From NCBI GenBank assembly GCA_965237765.1, contig OZ250157.1:124001-188000 (forward strand): a stretch of DNA of 64,000 nt. The letters are read 5' to 3'. The notes below the pieces were generated by a model. The model was not told the origin of the DNA and did no database searches. It saw only the letters and a list, made by a program, of their open reading frames with translations. A program made the position numbers and the translations under genes. Below, piece after piece: positions 1-8,737 of the stretch (positions within the stretch are counted from its first letter, which is position 1; each line of letters starts with the position of its first letter). This DNA comes from WTGJ01 sp965237765 (GTDB taxonomy: Bacteria > Chloroflexota > Anaerolineae > Aggregatilineales > Phototrophicaceae).

Positions 1-377
1 AATATATTGAAAACATCATCGACTTCCTGGAAATGGAAGCGATTCGCAAATCCATCGTCGGCACACTCAGTTACGGCTTGCGCAAGCGCGTCGAGCTCGG
101 GCGGGCACTGGCGCTGCAACCGACGCTGCTCCTGCTCGACGAGCCGATGGCTGGCATGAACGTCGAAGAAAAGGAGGACATGGCGCGCTTCATCCTCGCC
201 ATCCACCAACTGCAGGGCATCACCGTCATCCTCATCGAGCATGACATGGGCCTGGTGATGGATATCTCACAACGCATCGTAGTCTTGAATTTTGGGGAGA
301 AAATCGCCGAGGGAGAACCAGCTTCCATCCAACAAAATCCGGCTGTCATCCAGGCCTATTTGGGTCAGGAGGCCTGA
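1..377 (+). CDS. livG: LivG-like ABC transporter ATP-binding protein, C-terminal part
   Basis: The frame is open from the window edge, so only the last ~125 residues are present. They would energise import of branched-chain amino acids or related carboxylates at the membrane. Visible are an ABC signature variant (LSYGLRKRVE), Walker B (LLLLDEP) and the switch-histidine region (LIEHDM), in the order and spacing of the LivG subfamily. The gene is followed after one base by an acyl-CoA ligase and then livH, livM, a binding protein and livF on the same strand, which fixes it as part of a Liv-type importer. The Walker A half lies outside the window. Confidence 0.9.
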   Translation, partial: YIENIIDFLEMEAIRKSIVGTLSYGLRKRVELGRALALQPTLLLLDEPMAGMNVEEKEDMARFILAIHQLQGITVILIEHDMGLVMDISQRIVVLNFGEKIAEGEPASIQQNPAVIQAYLGQEA

Positions 378-378
378 G

Positions 379-2364
379 ATGACCGGCCGCGCCATGAAAC
401 CTGGCACCATCTATCGCGCGTCCGAAGCGCCGACTCCGCCACAATTCGGCGCCCACGACACGCTGCCCAAATGCTTCCTGCGCCAGGTCGCGGCCCGTTC
501 CTCACAGGTTGCCATGCGCAAGAAGCGCTTCGGCATTTGGCAGGAATACCACTGGGAAGAAATATTTCAACATGCGCGCAATTTTTCCCTTGGCCTGAGT
601 GAATTGGGCCTGCGCGAGCACGAAACGGTGGCCATCATCGGCGACAACGAACCACAAATCTATTGGGCACAGACCGCCAGCCATTGCGCGCGCGCGCGTA
701 CGATTTGCATTTTCAGCGACGCCTCTACACAGGAACTCGCCTATGCCCTGATGAAAAGCGAAGCAGTCTTTCTCATCGCGCATGATCAGGAGCAAGTGGA
801 TAAGGCGCTGGAATTGCGCGCGCAATTTCCCCAACTACGGCGAATCATCTATTGGGAAGAGCGCGGCCTCTGGCAATATGAAGACGATGTGCTGCTCACT
901 TTTGATGAAGTAGAATCCCTTGGCGCGCGCGTCGCTGCCGAACATCCCGATCGATTCGAACAGTCGATCGCTCGCACGGAGCGCGAAGACATCATCATCC
1001 TCAGCCTGACTTCAGGCACGACCAGCTTACCCAAGTTGGCGATGATCACGAATTGGCAACTGCTCTACGGTAACCACTTGAGTTATCGGTATTTCCCCGT
1101 CTTCGCGGAAGACAATTGGCTCTCCTTCAGCCCGATGGCCTGGCTCACTGAGCAGGCTTTCGGTTATTCCAACCATCTGCTCCATGGCCATTGTGTGAAT
1201 TTCCCTGAGGGGCCGGACACGGTGTCGACGGATATCCGAGAAATCGCGCCGGCGGGACTCGTCTTCCCCAGCCGCAGTTGGGAGAACCTGGTCAGCATGA
1301 TACGCATCCGCATCGCCGATAGCACGCGCATCAACCGACTGCTGTATGCACTCTTCATGCCGCTCGCCTATCGCATCATTGACCTGGAGGATGCCGGCCG
1401 GCCGGTCGCGGCCTGGTTACGCACCCTGCGCTGGCTGGGCGAATTCGCCATCTTTCAACCGCTGCGAGATAAGGTCGGCCTCGTCCACGCTCGCAACTGC
1501 CTGACTGCCGGCGCCGCTCTCAGCCCAGATGTCCTGCGTTTTTACCGTGCGATCGGCGTCGAGTTGCGCCAAATTTACGCATCCACTGAAACGCTGGCGA
1601 CCATGCACCCGCGCGGCGATACCACCCTGGCTTCCGTCGGCATCATCCCGCCGGGCGTGGAAATCAAAATTGCCGATGACCAGGAAATTCTCGTGCGCAC
1701 CGAAGCGCGCTTCGCCGGCTATTTCCGCGACGAAGAGAAGACAGCCGAAGCGCTGGATGAGGAAGGCTGGTACTACACGGGCGATGCGGGCTATGTTGCC
1801 GATAGCGGTCACCTCTTTTTCCTCGACCGCATCAACGATATGCTCGAGCTGGCCAATGGCGACCGCTATAGCCCACAATACATCGAAGGTCGTTTGAAAT
1901 TCAGCCCCTATATCCGCGACGTCATGGTCATCGGCGGCCGCGAGCGCGCATATGTCGGCGCTATCATCAATATCGAATTCGAGAACGTTGCGCGCTGGGC
2001 AAAAAAACGGCGCATTCCACTCACCACCTTCAACGACCTCAGCCAGCGCGCGGAAGTCTACGAGTTGGTGCGCGCAGATTTGCACGAGGTTAACGAGACG
2101 TTGCCTGCCAGTGCTCGAATCCGCCGCTTCGTCATCCTTCACAAAGCCTTCGACGCCGACGAGGAAGAGCTGACGCGCACGCGAAAATTGCGTCGCAGTT
2201 TGCTTTACGAGAAATATTCCGAAATTATCGAGACGCTTTATCGTGGGGAAGACACCGTGCATGTGCGCGCCGATGAGCAAAATCGTGATGGGCGTAAGGG
2301 CGTGGTTGAAACCACTTTGCAAATTGGCGATATGATCCCGGTGACCGATAGGGAGCGCGCATAG
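379..2364 (+). CDS. AMP-dependent acyl-CoA ligase (long-chain fatty acid-CoA ligase type)
   Basis: A 661-residue adenylate-forming enzyme expected to activate a carboxylic acid to acyl-AMP and then acyl-CoA. Motifs seen: the P-loop-like TSGTTSLPK, YASTE, YYTGDAG and the hinge FLDRIND; a lysine/arginine-rich TRTRKLRR near the C-terminus corresponds to the catalytic-lysine region. The start at 379 is preferred because AGGAGG lies 6 bases upstream; the frame also runs further upstream into livG. It sits between livG and livH and ends directly against the livH start codon, so it is co-transcribed with the importer. This suggests that the imported compound, or its product, is thioesterified. The substrate cannot be read from sequence. 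Confidence 0.88.
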   Translation: MTGRAMKPGTIYRASEAPTPPQFGAHDTLPKCFLRQVAARSSQVAMRKKRFGIWQEYHWEEIFQHARNFSLGLSELGLREHETVAIIGDNEPQIYWAQTASHCARARTICIFSDASTQELAYALMKSEAVFLIAHDQEQVDKALELRAQFPQLRRIIYWEERGLWQYEDDVLLTFDEVESLGARVAAEHPDRFEQSIARTEREDIIILSLTSGTTSLPKLAMITNWQLLYGNHLSYRYFPVFAEDNWLSFSPMAWLTEQAFGYSNHLLHGHCVNFPEGPDTVSTDIREIAPAGLVFPSRSWENLVSMIRIRIADSTRINRLLYALFMPLAYRIIDLEDAGRPVAAWLRTLRWLGEFAIFQPLRDKVGLVHARNCLTAGAALSPDVLRFYRAIGVELRQIYASTETLATMHPRGDTTLASVGIIPPGVEIKIADDQEILVRTEARFAGYFRDEEKTAEALDEEGWYYTGDAGYVADSGHLFFLDRINDMLELANGDRYSPQYIEGRLKFSPYIRDVMVIGGRERAYVGAIINIEFENVARWAKKRRIPLTTFNDLSQRAEVYELVRADLHEVNETLPASARIRRFVILHKAFDADEEELTRTRKLRRSLLYEKYSEIIETLYRGEDTVHVRADEQNRDGRKGVVETTLQIGDMIPVTDRERA

Positions 2365-3954
2365 ATGACGCTGCACCCGCGTTTAATCACCCATCGTCGC
2401 TCCGGCTCCGGGCAATTCGTTGGCGAATCGCTGATTTGCGCCGCGGCCGCCATACTCCTGATCGGTTTCGCGCTCTTGCCCTGGCACGCTGGTGACAGCG
2501 TTCAGGCTGCCCCGAGTGACAGGAGCGAGCTATTGGTCTTGTATCTGGTGCCATTGGCAGGGTTGATGGCGTTGGCAGCGGCTGGCTGGGGTGCGGCGCA
2601 ACGGCAACATGCGCACAGCGCCGCGGCCCTCGCCCTCGTGGCGGGTAGCCTTGCGCTCGTATATTTCGCGCGTTTCGCGCTGACAGAGGCGGAGCCAGCG
2701 ATCGGCAGCGGCTTCGTGCTGGCTGCAATTGGCGCGATATTGCTGCAGCTGCAAATCTACCTGCCGCGGCCACTCCCGCCGGGGATCACGCAGGCGCCCT
2801 TCGATCAGAATATCGTGGCACGGATGCACTGGCTGCGCGGCTACGTGCTGGCAATCGGCGTGCTCGCCTTCCTGGCCTGGCTCGCGCCACAAATTGCCGC
2901 CAAACCCACATACCGCATCGTCCAGTCGGGCATCTTCGGCGTTTTGGATGGTAGCCTATATGCGCTCATCGCCCTCGGCATCATCATCATCAATAAAGCG
3001 ACTGGCGTCTTCAACTTCGGGCATGGGGCGATGATATTGATCGGCGGCATGATGATGTTTTCCTTCTTCGAAAACAAGAGCATCCACTACCTCGTTGCGC
3101 TGGCGTATGCCTGCATCGTCACCAGCGCGGTATTGTTCACCAGTGAAAATTGGCGGCAACTACGCCGCCTCGTGATGGCAATCATCGCGGCGTTGGGGTT
3201 GAGCGCACTGCTCGTCATCGGCGGTGCGGACTGGTGGTTGCTGCACGGCATCGTGGGCACTTTAATGGGCGCAATGATGCTTGGTCTATTCATCGAGCGC
3301 CTCGCCATCCGCCCACTGATTGGCCAACCTGTATTCGCCATCGTGATGGTTACGCTAGCGTTGGACATTTTGCTGCGTGGCTTGGTGCGCGCGTTCTGGG
3401 GTACGCAATCGGTGACCATTCCACTCTTGTATTTCATACCGCGGCCGTCCGTTCATTTCAGCGTTGGCGGCGGCCGTGTCTTCATCTTCACCGCCGCATT
3501 ATTCGGCATGGTGCTGGCGCTGTTGGCCTATACAGCTTTCATCCTCTTCTTCCGCTATTCCCGAGCGGGATTGGCGATGCGCGCCGCCGCCGAAAATCAG
3601 CGCTTGGCGCAATCGTTGGGTTTGCAAGTGCGCGTACTGCTGTCTTTGACCTGGGGGCTCGCGGCAATTTTCGCGGCGTTGGCCGGCACCCTGCTCGGTG
3701 CTTCGAAAGGTATCGCCGCTGAAATCACGCCCGCCTTGGCGTTGAAAGCCTTCCCCGCCGTCTTGTTGGGCGGCCTCGAATCCATCCCCGGAGCGCTCAT
3801 CGGCGGCCTCTTGCTCGGCATCGCTGAGCAATACAGCGTGTTGCTCTTTACGACGGATGTCGCCACCCAGTTGGTGCCCTTCGCGCTGTTAATGATCGTG
3901 CTCATCATACGGCCGCAGGGGCTCTTTGGTCTCAAGCGAATCGAGCGCATCTGA
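2365..3954 (+). CDS. livH: LivH-type ABC permease with a long N-terminal membrane extension
   Basis: Membrane permease of the branched-chain amino-acid importer. The canonical LivH region starts near residue 183 (GIFGVLDGSLYALIALG, then FNFGHGAM) and runs to the end. The first ~180 residues are extra and hold about five hydrophobic segments (roughly 24-40, 55-75, 85-105, 113-131, 157-174). At 529 residues it is far longer than the usual ~290-310. The start codon follows the ligase stop without a gap, and the stop overlaps the livM ATG (TGATG), so translation is probably coupled. The extension resembles nothing I recognise; it could be a regulatory or partner-binding membrane domain. Confidence 0.9.
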   Translation: MTLHPRLITHRRSGSGQFVGESLICAAAAILLIGFALLPWHAGDSVQAAPSDRSELLVLYLVPLAGLMALAAAGWGAAQRQHAHSAAALALVAGSLALVYFARFALTEAEPAIGSGFVLAAIGAILLQLQIYLPRPLPPGITQAPFDQNIVARMHWLRGYVLAIGVLAFLAWLAPQIAAKPTYRIVQSGIFGVLDGSLYALIALGIIIINKATGVFNFGHGAMILIGGMMMFSFFENKSIHYLVALAYACIVTSAVLFTSENWRQLRRLVMAIIAALGLSALLVIGGADWWLLHGIVGTLMGAMMLGLFIERLAIRPLIGQPVFAIVMVTLALDILLRGLVRAFWGTQSVTIPLLYFIPRPSVHFSVGGGRVFIFTAALFGMVLALLAYTAFILFFRYSRAGLAMRAAAENQRLAQSLGLQVRVLLSLTWGLAAIFAALAGTLLGASKGIAAEITPALALKAFPAVLLGGLESIPGALIGGLLLGIAEQYSVLLFTTDVATQLVPFALLMIVLIIRPQGLFGLKRIERI

Positions 3955-5141
3955 TGTCCGCTGCCATTCGCCCTGCCGGCGTCTTTGATACGCGCTATGA
4001 GCAAGACATCGCGCTCAACCGCACCCGCGGTGACCGCGCGCTCAGCCTTGGCGGTTTCCTGCTGCTCTTGCTCTTGCCGCTGATCAGCAGCGCGGGGCCC
4101 TTCGGCTTTAGCATCTTCCCGCTCCATTGGCTCGGCACCATCAACAACATCGCCATTTTGACCATCGCAGTGCAAGGCCTGAATCTCCTCATCGGCTTTT
4201 GCGGGCAGATTACTTTCGGACAGGCAGCCTTCATGGCAGTCGGTGGCTATACGAGTGCGTTGCTCGGAATCCATTACGGCCTATCCTTCTGGCTGGCCGT
4301 ACCCATTGCGGCGCTCTTCACGGGCTGTGTAGGCATCCTTTTCGGCTTGCCGGCATTGCGCGTTAAAGGCTTCTACCTGGCGATGGCTACGCTGGCGGCA
4401 CAATTCATCATCATCTGGCTCATTAGCTTCCCGCTAGAAGGCGTCACCAACGGCACGCGCGCGCTCACCAGCATCCCACCACCCACGCTCGGACCGACGC
4501 TGCGCGAGCCGCTAGCCCTGCCCGTCGTTGGGCCGCTCGACCTGCAATACATCGTCCAGCGCGGACCGATTACTTTTACCAGCGCCGCCGAGATGTATTA
4601 CATCATCGTGCCGCTTTCGGTCTTCATGATGCTCGCGGCACGCAACATCATGCGCACGCGCAGCGGCCGCGCCTTCATTAGCATCCGCGATAACGACCTG
4701 GCGGCCGAGCTGCTCGGCATCAACGTTTTCTCCTATAAGTTGCAGGCCTTCTTCCTCTGCTCGGTCTACGCGGGGGTGGCTGGCGCGCTGATGGCGTATA
4801 ACGAAAATTCGCTCTCCATCGCCAGCTTCTTCATCGATAGCTCGATCCTCTATCTGGCCATGCTGGTCATAGGCGGCGGCGGCTTTCCGCTAGGGCCGCT
4901 CTTTGGCGTAACCATCTTCCAAACGCTAACCATCATCATCATCCCCGCTGTCGCGCCCAGCATCGGCGCATTCTTGCGCTGGCTACTGCCTTTCGTGCAA
5001 GCGGCCAACTTGAGCTCGGCGCTCACACTCATCTTACGTGGTGGTGTGCTACTCCTCTTCTTGCTCTTTCAACCGCGCGGTGTCGCCCACCGTTGGGAGA
5101 TATTCAAGATTTCTTGGAAATTGCGTCCCTTCTCACATTAG
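3954..5141 (+). CDS. livM: LivM-type ABC permease
   Basis: Second permease of the Liv importer, 395 residues, with many hydrophobic segments and the family motif region GFCGQITFGQAAFMAVGGY (residues ~81-99). It forms the heterodimeric channel with LivH and is powered by the LivG/LivF ATPases. The ATG overlaps the livH TGA by one base. An N-terminal hydrophilic stretch of ~25 residues precedes the first membrane segment. The stop is followed by an 83-base gap before the binding-protein gene. Confidence 0.92.
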   Translation: MSAAIRPAGVFDTRYEQDIALNRTRGDRALSLGGFLLLLLLPLISSAGPFGFSIFPLHWLGTINNIAILTIAVQGLNLLIGFCGQITFGQAAFMAVGGYTSALLGIHYGLSFWLAVPIAALFTGCVGILFGLPALRVKGFYLAMATLAAQFIIIWLISFPLEGVTNGTRALTSIPPPTLGPTLREPLALPVVGPLDLQYIVQRGPITFTSAAEMYYIIVPLSVFMMLAARNIMRTRSGRAFISIRDNDLAAELLGINVFSYKLQAFFLCSVYAGVAGALMAYNENSLSIASFFIDSSILYLAMLVIGGGGFPLGPLFGVTIFQTLTIIIIPAVAPSIGAFLRWLLPFVQAANLSSALTLILRGGVLLLFLLFQPRGVAHRWEIFKISWKLRPFSH

Positions 5142-5149
5142 TTGCGCAG

Positions 5150-5178
5150 TTGTGAGTTTTGCGGCGTTGCGATAGATT
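5150..5178 (+). promoter_or_regulatory. Possible internal promoter before the binding-protein gene
   Basis: TTGTGA (5150-5155) and TAGATT (5173-5178) are separated by 17 bases, each matching the sigma-70 consensus at 4 of 6 positions. They lie in the gap between livM and the binding-protein gene. Extra transcription here would fit the need for excess binding protein. Weak evidence. Confidence 0.3.
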
Positions 5179-5224
5179 CCACATCACCTCCGCGAGATGG
5201 ATTAGGATTGGGGGGTAAGAACTC

Positions 5225-6634
5225 ATGAAGGTAACTACGCTTTTCGTAGTTGCGCTCCTCGTGGTGTTGACTATTACGCCCACGTTGGCCCAGGACACAA
5301 TGCTCGCGCCGCCATCTACCCATACGGCCTGCGCTGAAGGCGTAGATCTGAGCGGGCAAGAGTTTCGCATAAATCACTTTGGCGATTTCACCGGCCCACT
5401 TGGTTTCATCACGACACCGCTACTCGCCGCCCTTGAGGACGCCGTTGATTACTACAACGCCGCTGGCGGTGTCTGTGGTGCCACCATCACGCTGCCCGAC
5501 CCGACCACCATCGATACCGGCGGCGTCCCCAGCGTATCGGAAGAACTATACAACCGCTTCTCTACCGCGAATCCCAAGCCCAGTTTGCTCATTCTATATT
5601 CTTCGGATGATTCGGAAATCCTGCGTGACCGCCTCACGGAAGACGAAATTCCCGTTCTCCTTTCCGCTGGCTCCATTCAGGGACTCTACGGAGAAGATGC
5701 GCAGACGCCCGGGTGGATCTACGCTACCAACCCGCTCTATGTCGATCAGCTCGGCCATTTCTGCGATTTCGTCGCTGGGAATCCTGAACAATTTCCGGAG
5801 AACCCAACCATTGGCTACTTGAGCTGGTTGGGCGCTTTCGGGCAAGCGGCCTTCACGCCCGAAGTCATCGATTATTGCAGGGCGCAGGGCGTCGGCTTCA
5901 TCGACATTCCGGAATTCTGGCATCCAGCCCAAACGACCGATATTTCGAATAGCATCCTCAATCTGGTCGGCGCCGGTGCCAATATCATCTATACCAACTC
6001 ACTCGCGACCGGCCCCTTCCTGATTGCGAAGACGCTTGCGCTGCTCGGCTTGCTGGATCAGGTGCAATTGGCCGGTGTGAACTGGGCGTTGGATACTTCG
6101 GTCGGTTTGCTGAGCGCGCAAGACTTGGCGCAAGGCGTAACGAATAGTGTCGGTCTGCCGGCGGTAGATGGCCTGATCGGCTCAATGCCTTTATATTGGT
6201 GGTCGGAGGCGCCCTTCCATTCTGGCGTCGCTTTTGTGCGGCAGCAATTCGCGCTCAACGAGCGACCCGTCCAAATCCAGAATATCGCCTACCTGCTTGG
6301 TTTCAGCACCGTCGATTATTGGATTGAGCTGATGATCCGAACTGGCAACCGCGTCGGTTTCGATAATATCGACGGGGTCGCTATGAAGGAAACGATCGAG
6401 ACCACAGTCTATTCGCCGCTGAACATTAGCACTTTCGACTTCCAGGGTGGCGCCATCCGCGATACCGTCCCCAACCGCATCGGTCAGCTGCGTTACCTAG
6501 GCACGAGCGGTGGGCCGGCGACGAGCATTCAAGATCTGGACCTCAGCTTCGACATCCCCATCCCCATCGTCGTGCCACTCAGTGAATTCTCCGCTTCGCC
6601 GGACTTGCGCCCTGGCGGAGCTGACGTGCCATAA
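5225..6634 (+). CDS. Liv-type ABC transporter substrate-binding protein
   Basis: A 469-residue extracellular receptor for the Liv importer, of the periplasmic-binding-protein type I family. The first ~22 residues form a signal peptide ending in a TLAQD site; there is no lipobox cysteine. The mature part shows the usual start (EFRINHFGDFTGPLG) and internal alpha/beta repeats (PTIGYLSWLGAFGQAA). It lies between livM and livF. A strong hairpin follows the stop codon. The ligand is unknown; the neighbouring acyl-CoA ligases suggest a carboxylic acid rather than, or as well as, leucine-type amino acids. Confidence 0.87.
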   Translation: MKVTTLFVVALLVVLTITPTLAQDTMLAPPSTHTACAEGVDLSGQEFRINHFGDFTGPLGFITTPLLAALEDAVDYYNAAGGVCGATITLPDPTTIDTGGVPSVSEELYNRFSTANPKPSLLILYSSDDSEILRDRLTEDEIPVLLSAGSIQGLYGEDAQTPGWIYATNPLYVDQLGHFCDFVAGNPEQFPENPTIGYLSWLGAFGQAAFTPEVIDYCRAQGVGFIDIPEFWHPAQTTDISNSILNLVGAGANIIYTNSLATGPFLIAKTLALLGLLDQVQLAGVNWALDTSVGLLSAQDLAQGVTNSVGLPAVDGLIGSMPLYWWSEAPFHSGVAFVRQQFALNERPVQIQNIAYLLGFSTVDYWIELMIRTGNRVGFDNIDGVAMKETIETTVYSPLNISTFDFQGGAIRDTVPNRIGQLRYLGTSGGPATSIQDLDLSFDIPIPIVVPLSEFSASPDLRPGGADVP

Positions 6635-6645
6635 CCACAAAACCA

Positions 6646-6679
6646 CTGTATGGGGGAGGCCAATCAGCTTCCCCCACAG
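6646..6679 (+). terminator. Intergenic hairpin after the Liv binding-protein gene
   Basis: CTGT-A-TGGGGGA-G-GC pairs with GC-T-TCCCCCA-CAG around a short loop, giving about 13 base pairs with small mismatches. No U-run follows, and livF begins 29 bases later. It is more likely an mRNA-stabilising or partial-termination element that raises binding-protein output than a full terminator. Confidence 0.55.
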
Positions 6680-6708
6680 TCACAGTCCATTACTCCCACG
6701 GAGCGCTT

Positions 6709-7503
6709 ATGCTCAGCGTGAACAACATTGAGGTCATCTACAACCGTGTGATCCTGGTATTGCGCGGCGTTTCCTTGCAGGTGCAGCCGGGGCAGGTGGT
6801 ATCGCTACTCGGCCCAAATGGCGCGGGTAAAACGACTGCGCTGAAAGCCATCAGCGGCCTATTGCGCGATGAGTTGGGCGAAATTGCGCACGGCAATATC
6901 ACCTGGCGAGACGAGCGGATTGACCCGCTGAGCCCGGAGGAAATCGTCCGGCGCGGCGTGATCCAGGTCATCGAAGGGCGGCCGATCTTCCAGCACCTCA
7001 CCGTGGAAGAGAACCTGCATACGGGCGCGATGGCTTACGAAGGCGGGCGCCGCTTCCGCGACGATCTGGAGCGCGTCTACCATTATTTCCCTGCGCTCAA
7101 GCGATTCCGCAATCGAATCAGCGGCTACCTTTCTGGCGGCGAGCAACAGATGCTCGTCATCGGCCGCGCCGTTTGTGGGCACCCACGCTTGATGATGCTG
7201 GATGAGCCATCGCTCGGCCTCGCGCCGATGCTCGTGGAAGAAATCTTCGCCATTATTCGCGAAATCAAGAAACAAGAAGATATCTCTGTCCTGCTGGTGG
7301 AACAAAACGCTCGAGCCGCCCTTGAACTGGCCGATTATGGCTACGTGATGGAAGGCGGGCGCATCGTACTCGATGGCAGCGCCGATATGCTTCGCGAAAA
7401 CGAGGATATCAAGGAATTCTATCTAGGATTGAATGCCCGCGGCGAACGCAAGAGTTACCAAAACCTGCGTTTTTACAAACGCCGCAAACGGTGGCTCGGT
7501 TAA
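6709..7503 (+). CDS. livF: LivF-type ABC transporter ATP-binding protein
   Basis: A 264-residue ATPase of the Liv importer. Walker A GPNGAGKTT (~35-43), signature LSGGEQQ, Walker B LMMLDEPSLGL and the VLLVEQN switch region are all intact. A GGAG lies shortly before the ATG. It carries a basic C-terminal tail of ~20 residues (KRRKRW) beyond the usual end. The next gene starts 17 bases after the stop, so the PaaK-like gene is probably in the same transcript. Confidence 0.92.
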   Translation: MLSVNNIEVIYNRVILVLRGVSLQVQPGQVVSLLGPNGAGKTTALKAISGLLRDELGEIAHGNITWRDERIDPLSPEEIVRRGVIQVIEGRPIFQHLTVEENLHTGAMAYEGGRRFRDDLERVYHYFPALKRFRNRISGYLSGGEQQMLVIGRAVCGHPRLMMLDEPSLGLAPMLVEEIFAIIREIKKQEDISVLLVEQNARAALELADYGYVMEGGRIVLDGSADMLRENEDIKEFYLGLNARGERKSYQNLRFYKRRKRWLG

Positions 7504-7520
7504 TCACAGGAGAACATAAT

Positions 7521-8735
7521 ATGAGCGAAAACCTGGATGGACGGTTACAACAGCTCGTCGCCGACGCGCACGAGCGAACGCCAGCCATGCGCGAGCGAAT
7601 GGTGGCCGCGGGCATTACGCCGGGCGATATCCAGAGCGCTGAAGACCTTCCGAAATTGCCGGTTTTGCAAAAAGATGAGCTGGTCGCGCTGCACGCCACG
7701 AACCCGCCCTTCGGTGGGATGCTGGCCATCGATATAGCAGATTTGCCGCGTGTATACATTTCCCCCGGCCCCATCTTCGATCCGCAACCGCCGTCAACCA
7801 ACCGAGAAGCGGCGCTGGCGCCATTCCATTATGTGGGCTTCGGGCCTGGTGATCGCGTGCTCAATACGTTCGCCTATCACATCACGCCCGCGGGCTTGCT
7901 CTTCGATGAAGCCCTGCGCGCTTGTGGGGCGACCGTTCTCCCAACCGGCCCGGGCAACAGCGATCTACAAATCCTGATGGCCACCAAGCTCGGCGCGAGT
8001 GGTTTTATCGGCCAGCCCAGCTACTTGATGACCTTGCTGGAGAAAATGACCGAGCTGGGCATCGGCGCCGACCGCTCGCCCTTCCGCAAAGCGCTTTTCT
8101 CCGCCGAACCCTATACCCCCACGCAGCGCGCGAAATTTGAAGATGAATATGGCATGAAGACCACATCCGCTTATGGCACCGCCGATTTGGGACTGTTCGC
8201 CTATACCGCAGCGGGCGTGCGAGGGTTCTGCGTCTGCGAATCGGTACACATCGAAATCGTCGATCCAGAAAGCGGCATCGCCCTCCCCGCTGAAGAGGTA
8301 GGCGAAATCGTCGTGACGACCTTCAACACCGCCTATCCGCTCATCCGCTTCGGTACCGGCGATCTGGGCGCCTTGGCCGCGGTTCCGGATGATGGCAACC
8401 CTGGCGTTCAGCAGATCACAGGACTCTTCGGACGCAGTGGCGAGGCGATCAAGGTGCGCGGCATGTTCCTGCACCCTAACCAATTGCTGGCGGCGCGCGG
8501 TCACTTCCCGCAGATCGTCCGTTTGCGCGCCATCATCACGCGGCCGGAGAATGCGGATGTGGTCGTGGTACAGGTCGAGCTCTCAGCAGGCGCCAACGAG
8601 GAGGGATTATCGGCAGGCCTGCAGCGGCTCGTGCAGCAGGCTATCCGCTTGCGCATTGACCGCGTGGAAATCGTCGCGCCTGGCGTTATTCCGCCCGACA
8701 GCAAGCCAATTGTCGACGAACGCAATTGGGATTAG
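7521..8735 (+). CDS. PaaK-like phenylacetate-CoA ligase family protein with degenerate P-loop
   Basis: A 404-residue member of the phenylacetate-CoA ligase family, recognisable from TSAYGTADLGLFAY (the adenylate-binding region), the VTTFN..YPLIRFGTGD block and the C-terminal domain GRSGEAIKVRGMFLHPNQL. The ATG at 7521 has AGGAG 8 bases upstream. The phosphate-binding loop, normally SSGTTGKPT, reads SPGPIFDPQP (about residues 81-90), so ATP use as in PaaK is doubtful. It closes the Liv operon. It may still bind an acyl substrate or act with the upstream ligase; the activity is unproven. Confidence 0.8.
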   Translation: MSENLDGRLQQLVADAHERTPAMRERMVAAGITPGDIQSAEDLPKLPVLQKDELVALHATNPPFGGMLAIDIADLPRVYISPGPIFDPQPPSTNREAALAPFHYVGFGPGDRVLNTFAYHITPAGLLFDEALRACGATVLPTGPGNSDLQILMATKLGASGFIGQPSYLMTLLEKMTELGIGADRSPFRKALFSAEPYTPTQRAKFEDEYGMKTTSAYGTADLGLFAYTAAGVRGFCVCESVHIEIVDPESGIALPAEEVGEIVVTTFNTAYPLIRFGTGDLGALAAVPDDGNPGVQQITGLFGRSGEAIKVRGMFLHPNQLLAARGHFPQIVRLRAIITRPENADVVVVQVELSAGANEEGLSAGLQRLVQQAIRLRIDRVEIVAPGVIPPDSKPIVDERNWD

Positions 8736-8737
8736 CT

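Noticed and set aside
1417..2376. 319-codon open frame on the minus strand inside the acyl-CoA ligase
   Set aside because: It is antisense to a ligase with complete family motifs, and its translation shows no recognisable domain. GC-rich codon use on the plus strand creates such frames.
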